Source: a bacterium (GTDB taxonomy: Bacteria > Krumholzibacteriota > Krumholzibacteriia > LZORAL124-64-63). From it: a DNA stretch of 64,000 bases. A program made the translations under genes and the position numbers. The DNA is taken from the NCBI GenBank assembly GCA_024231905.1, contig JAAEQC010000134.1:1-64000 (forward strand), read 5' to 3'. This document shows positions 25,450 to 33,038 of the stretch, piece by piece. Below the pieces are notes generated by a model. It made no database searches. It saw nothing but the letters and a program-made list of their open reading frames with translations, and was not told where the DNA came from. Within the stretch, counting starts at the first letter, position 1, and each line of letters begins with the position of its first letter.

Positions 25450-26420
25450 TCACGATCCAACATGACAGCCTCGGATTCGATCTTACCGCCGTCCACAAGG
25501 ACGCCCGCCTCGGCATCGACTTCCACCGCACCCTCCGCATTCCCGACGACGACGAGGTCCACTTCCTGCCCCCGGGACTCGGCCACTTCCCCCTGCGCAA
25601 CGTCCTCCAGCACCGCGACTCCTTGCCTGATCATTGGCTCGAACGCGGCGGTGTCATGCTGCCCATGTTCCAGAGCGAGGCCATGTGGCTGAATTTCAGA
25701 AGTAATATCGGCTTCCCGTTCCTGGTCATGATCTCCGCCGGCGGTATCAACGCGGTCACGGGCGACACCTGGTCCACGCGGGCCGTCGCCGAACCACAGA
25801 ACTATTGCGTCGTCCCGCGCCAGCCCTGGCTCGACGGTTTCTGTGTCAGGAAGGGGGAGATCCGGCAGTTCGTGGCCATGCCCCTGGGACATGGATACAC
25901 GGCCGAAGAGCAGATCACCGGGCGCGCGGACATGGGGGGCGTGCAGGTCGTGGTGTATCCGATGAAGGCCGAGTCCTGGGAGAAGCTGAAGTCTCGCTCC
26001 CGGCCTCATGCGATGTACCGTATCGGATCGGCCACCGCCAGTGAGCCCAGCTGCGCGGACATGGGCCTCGGCGCCGGCGGCCGCATGCGCCAGGAGATCT
26101 ACGACGACGAGTTCGGCCTCGACGCCTGGGAATTCGACCACGGCGCCAGTTGCTTCGTCCACATCGCCAACTCCCTGACCTGGCGCGCCATCACCGGAGA
26201 GGCGCCGCCGACGCTGCCGCCCACGGCCAAGCAGTACTCCAAGGCCGGATTGCCCTGGTTCGACTGGTATGACGAGGGGCGGGGGGCGACCAAGGGGTCG
26301 GGCGTGCTGGCACGTTTGAAGACGATCAAGGAGTTCGGGATCGTGAAGGGGGAGACGCCGCTGCCGGAGAACGAGTCGGTGAAGCAGATCAAGTTGATGC
26401 CGTTGGGACCGGGGGACTGA
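25446..26420 (+). CDS. conserved-looking protein of unknown function coupled to MerR
   Basis: 324 residues, soluble, no signal peptide or membrane helix. It has a beta-rich N-terminus (MITIQHDSLGFDLTAVHKD), a central GGINAVTGDTWS and DGFCVRKGEIRQFVAMPLG block and an aromatic GASCFVHIANSLTWRAITGE segment. I do not recognise the family. The ATG at 25446 overlaps the MerR stop by four bases, so the two are co-translated. A small-molecule-binding or carbohydrate-related beta fold is a guess only. Confidence 0.65.
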   Translation: MITIQHDSLGFDLTAVHKDARLGIDFHRTLRIPDDDEVHFLPPGLGHFPLRNVLQHRDSLPDHWLERGGVMLPMFQSEAMWLNFRSNIGFPFLVMISAGGINAVTGDTWSTRAVAEPQNYCVVPRQPWLDGFCVRKGEIRQFVAMPLGHGYTAEEQITGRADMGGVQVVVYPMKAESWEKLKSRSRPHAMYRIGSATASEPSCADMGLGAGGRMRQEIYDDEFGLDAWEFDHGASCFVHIANSLTWRAITGEAPPTLPPTAKQYSKAGLPWFDWYDEGRGATKGSGVLARLKTIKEFGIVKGETPLPENESVKQIKLMPLGPGD

Positions 26421-26467
26421 TCCGACGGCATCGTCGGGGCGAGCACCGGGACGAACCGCTGTTCTGA

Positions 26468-26485
26468 TTTTTTTTGGGGGGGGGG
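26468..26485 (+). repeat. T8-G10 homopolymer tract
   Basis: Eight T followed by ten G, 40 bases upstream of the start of a lipoprotein-like frame. G-tracts of this length are prone to slippage; at this location it could alter promoter spacing. Confidence 0.6.
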
Positions 26486-26525
26486 AGTTTCATTCGCGGT
26501 ACGGTCCCTCCTACTGGAGGGAACC

Positions 26526-26771
26526 ATGAACGCAGCCATCATCCGACTTGCGATCCTGCTGGGACTCCTGATCCTGGCCTCCGCCTGCACCGAAGACCCC
26601 GCCACCATCGGCATAGCGCTCTTCCACGCCGAGGTGGGCGACACGGTGCTGATCCGGGGCGGGGGCGGTCGGTTGCGATTGACGTCGGAGTCCGGATCGT
26701 GTCTCACCCACCATTCAAAACGATCACCCGGTCCACCTCGATCCGCGCGATATCGCAGTTGTCGTACTTGA
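26526..26771 (+). pseudogene. truncated lipoprotein
   Basis: The N-terminus is a convincing lipoprotein signal (IIRLAILLGLLILASAC, lipobox LASAC) with GGAGGGAACC at the right distance from the ATG. After about 50 residues (EVGDTVLIRGGGG) the frame runs antisense through another protein-like reading frame on the minus strand and ends in an Arg/Ser-rich tail unlike a protein. The gene therefore seems cut by a deletion or rearrangement at about 26.68-26.70 kb. Confidence 0.45.
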
Positions 26772-26928
26772 TCTTCACCAGGGCCGAGAAGCCTGCTTCC
26801 TTCTGGTCCTCCGGCAGGTCGCACTCGGTGAGGCCGGCGTCCAGGTAGGCCTTCTCCCGGTCGAAGCTCTGGGAGCAACAGAAGCCGCCGATGCCGTCGG
26901 AGGTGTATTTCAGGCCCTCCCCGATCCA
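26704..26928 (-). pseudogene. C-terminal gene fragment
   Basis: A 74-residue minus-strand frame, clearly protein-like (GGFCCSQSFDREKAYLDAG, ALVKIKYDNCDIARIEVDR), with four cysteines and ending VIVLNGG. It has no start: an in-frame stop directly precedes it, and the nearest ATG is in another frame next to a GGGGAGGG run. It looks like the 3' remnant of a gene, convergent with the truncated lipoprotein. Confidence 0.4.
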
Positions 26929-27024
26929 TCAGTGGCGATCCGCCCCCGCCCGTGATATTCCTGGGAGCGGGGGTTTGACGCCAATCACAACACCATAGCG
27001 AATCCGGATCCCGGAGGTGAACCC

Positions 27025-27810
27025 ATGACGCCCCGTTCTCGCCTACCCCTGTGCGCCTGCCTGTTCCTTCTCGCGGCCCTTCCCTTGTCCACCGGCTGCG
27101 CCACGGTTCCCAGGGAATCCATCGAACTCTCAGCCACCGTCGGCCGCGATCTGGAAGCCGTCCACCAGGCCAACCGCAACCTGGCCCTCATGCACTTCGA
27201 CTACCTGCTCGCCGACGTGGACCGCTTCGTGGACGAGGTGTACCGGCCCTACATCATCGAGGCCGCCGTGGAGGACCTGGACCTGGTCGCCGACTTCGAG
27301 CGCGCCCTGGCCGGCACCCACGACCTGGAGCTCGACGGCCTGGACGTCCTGGTCATCTTCAGCGAGGAAGCCACCGCCCGCATCGACACCTTCCGCGCCG
27401 AGATGCGCGCCCCCGTCGAGGCCCAGCGCGACTCGGTGCTGCTGAGCATCGACGAGGCCTTCCAGCAGCTCCAGACCGCCAACGCCGTGGTCACCGGCCA
27501 CCTGGCTTCGGTGGTCAAGGTGTACGACGCCCAGGCGGAGATACTCCGGGACATGGGCCTGCAGGACTACCGGCAGAAGGTCGCCACGGGTCTGGCCGAG
27601 TTCTCCGGCTCCGTGACCGAGGTCCTGGACGAGGCGCGGGAGATCAAGTCCGAGCTCGACGAGATCATCGACGACGACGCACGCAGCAGCCGGACCAAGG
27701 CAGAGTTCGCCGGGCTGACCGCCAAGCTGCAGGAGGCCCTCGCCCCGGAGCCGGTGGAAACCGTCCCCTCGTCGCAGATCTTCGACCACGGAGGTATCGA
27801 CCATGAGTAA
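27025..27810 (+). CDS. lipoprotein with long helical domain
   Basis: 261 residues. The signal peptide ends in a lipobox (LPLSTGC). The mature part is almost all helix with heptad character (VTEVLDEAREIKSELDEIIDD, AEFAGLTAKLQEAL), likely a coiled-coil bundle facing the periplasm. The ATG follows GGAGGTGAACCC. Its end overlaps the next gene by eight bases, indicating co-translation. No known family recognised. The sequence is extremely GC-rich and fits local codon use. Confidence 0.7.
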   Translation: MTPRSRLPLCACLFLLAALPLSTGCATVPRESIELSATVGRDLEAVHQANRNLALMHFDYLLADVDRFVDEVYRPYIIEAAVEDLDLVADFERALAGTHDLELDGLDVLVIFSEEATARIDTFRAEMRAPVEAQRDSVLLSIDEAFQQLQTANAVVTGHLASVVKVYDAQAEILRDMGLQDYRQKVATGLAEFSGSVTEVLDEAREIKSELDEIIDDDARSSRTKAEFAGLTAKLQEALAPEPVETVPSSQIFDHGGIDHE

Positions 27811-28135
27811 CCGACGCCTCACCCGCGCCCAGCGCCGGGCCCTTTACCGCCGCCGCGTCCGCGAGTCCCTGCGCCGGGCCGACGTGAGCTTCAAGGGCAA
27901 GTACAAGGACGAGATCAACGAGCTCATGGGCCTGTCCCGCGACGAGATCGACGCCATCACGCCCGACATGACCGACATGCTGGTCTACAAACACCTCATG
28001 ACCGTGGTGGAAGAAGCCTCACGCATCAACCTGGCCCAGGCCGACCTCAAGGCGCAGATCCTCGAAATCGGTAAGATCGCCGTGGAGATCGCCAGGAAAG
28101 TGCCGAGCTTGCGGGGCATCATCGGGGACGACTGA
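27803..28135 (+). CDS. small protein with basic N-terminus
   Basis: 110 residues: a strongly basic N-terminus (RRLTRAQRRALYRRRVRESLRR) then acidic and amphipathic helices (KYKDEINELMGLSRDEID, LAQADLKAQILEIGKIAVEIARKV). No signal peptide. It starts with ATG at 27803 inside the end of the lipoprotein gene, preceded by GGAGGTATCGACC. Function unknown. Confidence 0.6.
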   Translation: MSNRRLTRAQRRALYRRRVRESLRRADVSFKGKYKDEINELMGLSRDEIDAITPDMTDMLVYKHLMTVVEEASRINLAQADLKAQILEIGKIAVEIARKVPSLRGIIGDD

Positions 28136-28157
28136 ACTGTCGCGAGGAAGTTGAAGA

Positions 28158-28300
28158 GGCGGATCCCGGCGCCGCCGATAACCGGCGACTTGCCAGAAGG
28201 CGAGAGCTCGGCCATGGGATCCGCCCCAAGGGGGTGCCGCGGTTCCGTCTGCGGGCGGTCCCCTGGGGAAGAACAGCCGACTCGGCGGATTTTCAAGAGC
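28158..28300 (+). ncRNA. structured element, copy A
   Basis: GGCGGATCCC (28158-28167) pairs perfectly with GGGATCCGCC (28216-28225). Inside are a CGCCG-ATAAC-CGGCG hairpin (28173-28187) and a CTTGCC/GGCGAG hairpin (28189-28204). A nearly invariant 3' block follows (GCCGCGG, then TCTGCGGGCGGTCCCCTGGG, then GAAGAACAGCC). A second copy at 31074 shares the layout, with compensatory changes in two of the stems. It lies 140 bases upstream of an outer-membrane protein gene. It matches no riboswitch or RNA family I know; strand is taken from the shared orientation. Confidence 0.6.
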
Positions 28301-28441
28301 GGGAATCGAATAACTCTGGTAGGGCGAAACGAGGCCTAAGCCTCCCCAACCGGGATCCCCATTGACCCCCCACCCCTGATCCGATAGTTTCAAAATCCGT
28401 ATCAACACGATCTTCTGATGAGCAGCGATTAGGGGGCCACC

Positions 28442-29537
28442 ATGTCTCTCCCTCATTCCCTGCCGGCCGCACGACTCGCCATCCTGCTGATCATCCTCCT
28501 GGCCGCACCGCTCGCCTGGGCCGACGATACCGCCGCCCCGGACTCAGCCCGAATCGCCACGACCACCGTGGATTCGGACACCACCGCCCCCCCCCAACCT
28601 CCCCGGATCCGCCTGGGGCGCTATATCCACCGGCACGACGGAATCCGCGGCTCCGTCCGCCCCCGCCGAGGATGAGAAGAAGCGCGTCAAAAAGAAGGAG
28701 ACCCGGAAGAAGAACGACCGTAGCGGCGATGCAGATGTTGACGAGGACGAAGATGAGAGCTGCGTCGGCTCCTGCATGGGGGGCTTCCTCGCCAGCCTCT
28801 TCGCATCCTCGAACGAGCCGACACCCGCTCCCCAACCACAGGAACCACCCCACCCGTACCAGCCGGCCCAGGCCACCGCTACCCACGGCGACGACGAACC
28901 ATCCGACACCGAACCGGAACCCGAGCGGGTCGTCGTGCCGGCCGACTTCAGCCTGGTCCTGGATCTCTCCTGGTGGAAGTCCGGCCCCTCGGAGGTGTGG
29001 GAGGAATACAAACACGGCGGCGGCCGCTTCGGGGTGACGGCCTACTTCATCCCCAGCGAAAACTTCGAGGTCGGTCTCGATATCGGGTTCGCCGGCGCAC
29101 AGGGGTCTCCGCTCTACGACTACGAGACCTCGACCCGCCACGAATCACCGCAGATCTCCCATCTGTGGATGATCGATTCCGGCCTGCGTTTCGGCATGAT
29201 CCACACCTTCTCGCGGAAGGGGCCGTTCCTCAGGTGGGGATTGGGGCCGCGCGTGTTCTGGGTCAAGGAGAACGCGACCCTGGAGGTCTACGAGCTACCC
29301 GGCATGACCCGCCTGGAAGACAAGAAGGACGCTCTCGAGGCCTGGCGCCTGGGTGGGGATCTCTCCCTGTCCGTGCTATGGGACACGAACAGCTCCGTGC
29401 TCGTCGGCTTCAGCACCCGGCTCTTCGTCGTACCCTGGGAATCGTCGTTCACCCATTCCCTGACCCTCGACCACATCGGCAAGAAGAGCCTGGTCGGGTT
29501 CAACATCGGCCTGGCGATCCACTTCAATGGTCTCTGA
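28442..29537 (+). pseudogene. outer-membrane beta-barrel protein, split at a C9 tract
   Basis: The ATG at 28442 opens a signal peptide (LAILLIILLAAPLAWADD). The frame fails after a run of nine C (28587-28595) and stops at 28675. The frame shifted by one base continues without a stop through a Lys/Asp/Glu-rich linker (KKRVKKKETRKK, DVDEDEDES) into a beta-rich domain (FGVTAYFIPSENFEVGLDIG, SVLVGFSTRLFVVPW, GFNIGLAIHF) ending at 29537. With eight C the product would be an intact ~364-residue outer-membrane protein. Phase variation, a true mutation and a sequencing error are all possible. The YidD-fusion gene overlaps its end by 11 bases. Confidence 0.6.
28587..28595 (+). repeat. C9 homopolymer tract inside a secreted-protein gene
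   Basis: Nine consecutive C in a Thr/Pro-rich codon stretch, directly after the signal peptide region. A change to eight C restores the downstream frame, the classic layout of a phase-variable contingency tract. Confidence 0.65.
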
Positions 29538-30747
29538 TCGCGCACTCATCGCGGTGTCGGTCGTGCTGGTTGCCATCCTCGGCGTCTGCACCAACGCCCC
29601 GGCCGACGAAGACGACAATCCGGAAACGGGCGCCCCACCCGGCGACCCGGCGGACATCGCCCTGGACTTCTACCAGGACTACCTCTCGTCCCTCCGGCAC
29701 GCCAGGTGCCGCTTCCACCCGAGCTGCTCGGCCTACGCCCGGAAGGCGATCGCCGGCCACGGACTCTTCAGCGGCACGGCCCTGGCTGCGGACCGTCTCG
29801 TGCGCTGCAACGCCTCCGCAGGTCATTTCTACCGGCGCGGGAAGAGCGGGCTGGAGGACCCGGCCCATGGGACGCCCCACGGAGCGGTCGTGCCCTGCCT
29901 CGAACCCTGGCTACTGCCCGCCTTCGATATCGCGACGCCGGCAGTCCCCGCCGCAGCGGCCATCCGGTCGGAGCGCGTCCGCGAGGTCGTCTCGTTCGCC
30001 CGCCAGTTGGCCGTCGACGGCGACTGCTGGCGCGCCGAGACCGAGTACTTGCGGGCGGCCCACCTATCCGGTGCGGACGACTGGCATCTCTGGTCGCAGT
30101 TCCAGGTCGGCGCCTGCTACTTCGAGGCCGGCGCCTGGGCCGACGCCGAGCGCAGCTACCTGCAGGCCGGCATGCTGGCCGTCGGCCCGCTTCGTCGGCG
30201 GACAGCCGGACACCTGCTGGCGGCCAGCCTCTTCAACGACGGTCGCTACCGTGCTTCGGTGGAGATGCTGCCTGGCCCCGGGTTGACCTCCCGGGCTCTG
30301 GCCTTGCGGGGATTGTGCCGGACTGCCCGGGGGGAGTGGGGGGACGCCGCCGCCGATTTCGCCGCCGGTGCGACGGTCGCCGACAGCCTGGCGCTCGCCG
30401 AACGGCTGGGTCACATGGCGAGCATCGCGGCGCTGGGGCCGGACCTGCCGCACCGCAGCCCCGGATTCGCCATGTTCATGTCGGCGGTCATTCCCGGCTC
30501 GGGTCAGATGTACGCCGGACGCACCCACGACGGTGTCCGGCACCTGATCTTCAACGGTATCCTCATCTACGCGGTCGTCGTGCTGATCCAGAACGAGCAC
30601 TACCAAGCGGCCGGCGGCGTGGCCCTCGTCGGCGTCCCCTTCTACGTAGGCAACATCCGGGGGGCCAGGTATAGCGCGCGCGACTTCAATCGTGACCGGC
30701 GGCTCGAACTCACCGAACGGGCTATCACCGAAGCTGGCTCCTACTGA
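29527..30747 (+). CDS. YidD domain fused to TPR-like and C-terminal membrane domain
   Basis: 406 residues. After a signal-anchor come the YidD hallmarks (ALDFYQDYLSSLRHARCRFH, PSCSAYARKAIAGHG, LAADRLVRC). YidD normally is an ~80-residue factor that helps YidC insert membrane proteins. A helical TPR-like middle follows (AETEYLRAAHLSGADD, AGAWADAERSYLQAG), then a C-terminal VIPGSGQMYAGRTHDG motif and hydrophobic helices (LIFNGILIYAVVVLI) like TM2/DUF5683 proteins. The ATG at 29527 lies inside the end of the outer-membrane protein gene. The combination suggests a role in envelope protein assembly. Unusual fusion. Confidence 0.75.
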   Translation: MVSDRALIAVSVVLVAILGVCTNAPADEDDNPETGAPPGDPADIALDFYQDYLSSLRHARCRFHPSCSAYARKAIAGHGLFSGTALAADRLVRCNASAGHFYRRGKSGLEDPAHGTPHGAVVPCLEPWLLPAFDIATPAVPAAAAIRSERVREVVSFARQLAVDGDCWRAETEYLRAAHLSGADDWHLWSQFQVGACYFEAGAWADAERSYLQAGMLAVGPLRRRTAGHLLAASLFNDGRYRASVEMLPGPGLTSRALALRGLCRTARGEWGDAAADFAAGATVADSLALAERLGHMASIAALGPDLPHRSPGFAMFMSAVIPGSGQMYAGRTHDGVRHLIFNGILIYAVVVLIQNEHYQAAGGVALVGVPFYVGNIRGARYSARDFNRDRRLELTERAITEAGSY

Positions 30748-30935
30748 CCGCCCCCGCCTTCGGCCTGGACCTCTTCCGACCTGGACTCCAGTTTCTCGAT
30801 CTTCGTCTTCAGTTCCGCATTCTCGCCATATTTCTCCATCACTTCCTCGATCATCACGGCCTTGAACTGGGTCTCGAACTCCGGCGTCACTTTCATCGCC
30901 TGCTCACCGGGAGAACCGGGGAATTGCTGGAACAC
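30741..30935 (-). CDS. possible small coiled-coil protein
   Basis: 64 residues, charged and helical in the middle (TPEFETQFKAVMIEEVMEKY, LKTKIEKLESRSEEV), ending in Gly-rich GGGGQ. The start is a GTG at 30935; an ATG at 30896 (MKVTPEF) is an alternative. It overlaps the 3' end of the YidD-fusion gene on the other strand by seven bases. No family recognised. Confidence 0.45.
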   Translation of the reverse strand: MFQQFPGSPGEQAMKVTPEFETQFKAVMIEEVMEKYGENAELKTKIEKLESRSEEVQAEGGGGQ

Positions 30936-31073
30936 GACCGCTTTCCCATTGAAAACGGCCTGGGTGTGGTGAGATTCTCAAACTGGATAGGCGTTGGCCC
31001 CATTACGAGAACAGCGGGACCGGCGGTGATTTGAGCAGCTCGACGGATTATTGTAAAACGCCATCGATAGAGA

Positions 31074-31220
31074 GGCGAACCCCCACACGCCTCCGATACC
31101 CGGAGACTTGCCGCTCGGCGAGATTACGCAGCCACGGGGTTCGCCCCGAGGGGTTGCCGCGGATCCTTCTGCGGGCGGTCCCCTGGGGAAGAACAGCCGT
31201 GGCGCCGCCGATTCAAGAGC
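31074..31220 (+). ncRNA. structured element, copy B
   Basis: GGCGAACCCC (31074-31083) pairs perfectly with GGGGTTCGCC (31136-31145); inside are CTCCG-ATACC-CGGAG (31091-31105) and CTTGCC/GGCGAG (31107-31122). The 3' block is nearly identical to copy A (28158-28300). Relative to A, the outer stem shows a G-C to A-T and a T-A to C-G exchange and the first hairpin a G-C to T-A exchange, each with the partner base changed too. It lies between a minus-strand coiled-coil gene and the 3' end of a minus-strand lipoprotein gene, with no plus-strand gene immediately downstream. Confidence 0.6.
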
Positions 31221-31241
31221 CGGCGGACGATGAATTCGGAA

Positions 31242-31706
31242 TCAGGGCGCCGCCGTCAGCGTGAAGACGACCACGACGCCTTCGTCGTTCTCCTGGATCG
31301 TCATCACCCCGCCGGCCAGCGTGAACCCGAGGCGCGAGGTCTCGTCCACCGATCCGTTGCTGTCCTGCAGGACGTTGAGATCCAATTCGTCCCCGTCCAC
31401 GTAGATCCAGCCCGACTCGAACCACAGCTGGCCACCAGCGGCGTTCACTTCCTCGTAAACATAGGCGCTGTTGTCCTGGACGTGGAATCGGGACTGAACC
31501 GTCGCCGGTTGCCACTCGAGAACGGTGGCCAGATTCGCGGCCGCGCCGTCCAGGGTCACCGACTGGAACACCCAGCTGCCCACCATTTCGGCTGGTGGCT
31601 TGCCGCCCTGGGGTCCGCCGGTATCGTCGTCGTCGTCACCGCCGCAACCGGCGGCGATCAGCAACGACAACAACAGGTAACAGGTCAGGGTTCGAGTGCG
31701 ACACAT
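31242..31706 (-). CDS. lipocalin-sized lipoprotein
   Basis: 154 residues. Lipobox LIAAGC followed by an acidic GGDDDDD linker; the mature domain (MVGSWVFQSVTLDG, FHVQDNSAYVYEEV, GGVMTIQENDEGVVVVFTL) is a run of beta strands like small lipocalin-type lipoproteins. ATG at 31706 with GAGGAGACG upstream. Outer-membrane location is likely because Asp is not at +2 (Gly follows Cys). No ligand can be assigned. Confidence 0.65.
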   Translation of the reverse strand: MCRTRTLTCYLLLSLLIAAGCGGDDDDDTGGPQGGKPPAEMVGSWVFQSVTLDGAAANLATVLEWQPATVQSRFHVQDNSAYVYEEVNAAGGQLWFESGWIYVDGDELDLNVLQDSNGSVDETSRLGFTLAGGVMTIQENDEGVVVVFTLTAAP

Positions 31707-32064
31707 GGAATCGTCTCCTCGATGGGGGTACGGTGTCCAGCAAGAGGCAGGGCGTGATGTCGGGTTCGCGGCGTGCCGGCGGCGGCCGGTCTCGAATCCG
31801 GATCGAATTCGTCCTCGCACGTTACCACGGGTTGGACGGTTGGGCCAGTGACACCTGAGCAGAGCTCCCCCGGCGACGTCAGGCTCGCCGGCGAACTTCC
31901 GTGTGAGCGTAACCCTTCAATCCGCGGAAGAGCGGCCAAAATAAAACATGATTGAATCCGTCCCCCGACGGGTCCATCCTGTCACCGAGGAACTGCGGGC
32001 TCCCGCCCGCCTGAACGAACCGGCACCGCGGCCGCAGCCGCGCCCCAGCCCCCGAGGTCGACCC
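31707..32064. other. divergent intergenic region
   Basis: About 360 bases between the minus-strand lipoprotein gene and the plus-strand zinc-ribbon gene. It should carry the promoters of both. I see no gene, long repeat or hairpin of note. A locally AT-rich stretch (GCCAAAATAAAACATG, near 31940) could hold the plus-strand promoter. Confidence 0.35.
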
Positions 32065-32460
32065 ATGAAAACCCACCTGGCCTGTCCCCACTGCCGCGCC
32101 ACGCTCAACCCCAGCGTGAAGGTGCTGTTGGTCGTGTCCTACCGCTCGCGCAAGGGCATGATCCTGCTCAGCCCGCAGCCGGGGAACTTCAAGTACGTGT
32201 GCGACCCGACGGTCGAGAAGGGACTCGAGCCCGGCGACCTGGTAAAGTTCGCCTGTCCCGTGTGCCACGCGGACCTCACCTCCAGGCGCGACAAGCGTTT
32301 CGCCGAGTTGCAGCTGCACCAGCAGGGTGGTTCGCGGCGGATCATCGAGTTCAGTCGCGAGTTCGGCACCCACGCCACCTTCGTCATCGACGGCGACGAG
32401 ATCACGGCCTTCGGCGACGATGCGGACGACGGGGACGAGATCAACTTCTTCGGGGCCTAG
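32065..32460 (+). CDS. small double zinc-knuckle protein
   Basis: 131 residues with two cysteine pairs, CPHC near the N-terminus and CPVC at about residue 73, spaced to form one or two zinc ribbons, then a beta-rich middle (FGTHATFVIDGDEITAFG) and an acidic tail (DDADDGDE). ATG after CGAGGTCGACCC. A terminator follows. Cytoplasmic; function unknown. Confidence 0.6.
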   Translation: MKTHLACPHCRATLNPSVKVLLVVSYRSRKGMILLSPQPGNFKYVCDPTVEKGLEPGDLVKFACPVCHADLTSRRDKRFAELQLHQQGGSRRIIEFSREFGTHATFVIDGDEITAFGDDADDGDEINFFGA

Positions 32461-32485
32461 CTCGCTGCGGTCGGTGGGAAGTGAA

Positions 32486-32510
32486 AGGACCGCCCCGTGA
32501 GGGCGGTCCT
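32486..32510 (+). terminator. intrinsic terminator
   Basis: AGGACCGCCC pairs perfectly with GGGCGGTCCT across a five-base loop, followed by GCTGTCTTCT. It lies 26 bases after the zinc-knuckle gene. Confidence 0.7.
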
Positions 32511-32576
32511 GCTGTCTTCTACATGGTTCGGTCAGCGGTGGTCAACCCAACCCGATCGTCACTGATGGCCGGCGGT

Positions 32577-32897
32577 TCACGTGGCGTCCTCCTCCAAGAT
32601 CCCTTTCACCTCGCCCATCAATCCCGCCAGACCGAACGCGTCGTCTACGGGCGAGACAGGAGCGGGTTGTTCACCCTTCGCCTGCACCACCGTCCCAACC
32701 CGCAACTCCAACCCCAGCGCCCCCATTACATCCATGACCTTGCTCAGGCGCACCGTCGGCTTGCCGTTCTCCAGCTCGGACATGAACCGCACCCCGACGC
32801 CGGCCAGTTCGGCGGTTTCGGCCAGGGTCAGATTGCGCTCGCGACGGCGCAAACGGACAGCGGCGCCCAGGTCAGCGGCGGTAGCGATGGTGGTCAT
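32577..32897 (-). CDS. XRE/HipB-like DNA-binding protein
   Basis: 106 residues. The HTH is clear (LGAAVRLRRRERNLTLAETA, ELAGVGVRFMSELENGKPTV, MDVMGALGLEL), in the form of HipB-type antitoxins and the y4mF family. ATG at 32897 with AAGGAGCCGAC upstream. No HipA kinase or other toxin gene lies next to it (the neighbour is an exported protein), so it is an orphan antitoxin-like regulator or a general repressor. Confidence 0.75.
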   Translation of the reverse strand: MTTIATAADLGAAVRLRRRERNLTLAETAELAGVGVRFMSELENGKPTVRLSKVMDVMGALGLELRVGTVVQAKGEQPAPVSPVDDAFGLAGLMGEVKGILEEDAT

Positions 32898-33038
32898 GTC
32901 GGCTCCTTGGTCGTAAGGGGGTTTCCTGATCGGGCAAAAATACACCACATAACCGATCGGTCAACCTGTTTTACCGATCAATCATCTCGCCGCTTGTTGC
33001 GCGTTCGGGAATATCTGGCGCCATGGGGCCATTGCCGC

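Noticed and set aside
31074..31220. Structured element as a known riboswitch (c-di-GMP, cobalamin, TPP, glycine, guanidine)
   Set aside because: None of the conserved boxes of those families that I know is present, and copy B has no plus-strand gene just downstream.
32577..32897. Toxin-antitoxin pair (HipAB)
   Set aside because: Only the HipB-like protein is present; the neighbours are an exported protein and a zinc-knuckle protein, not a kinase.
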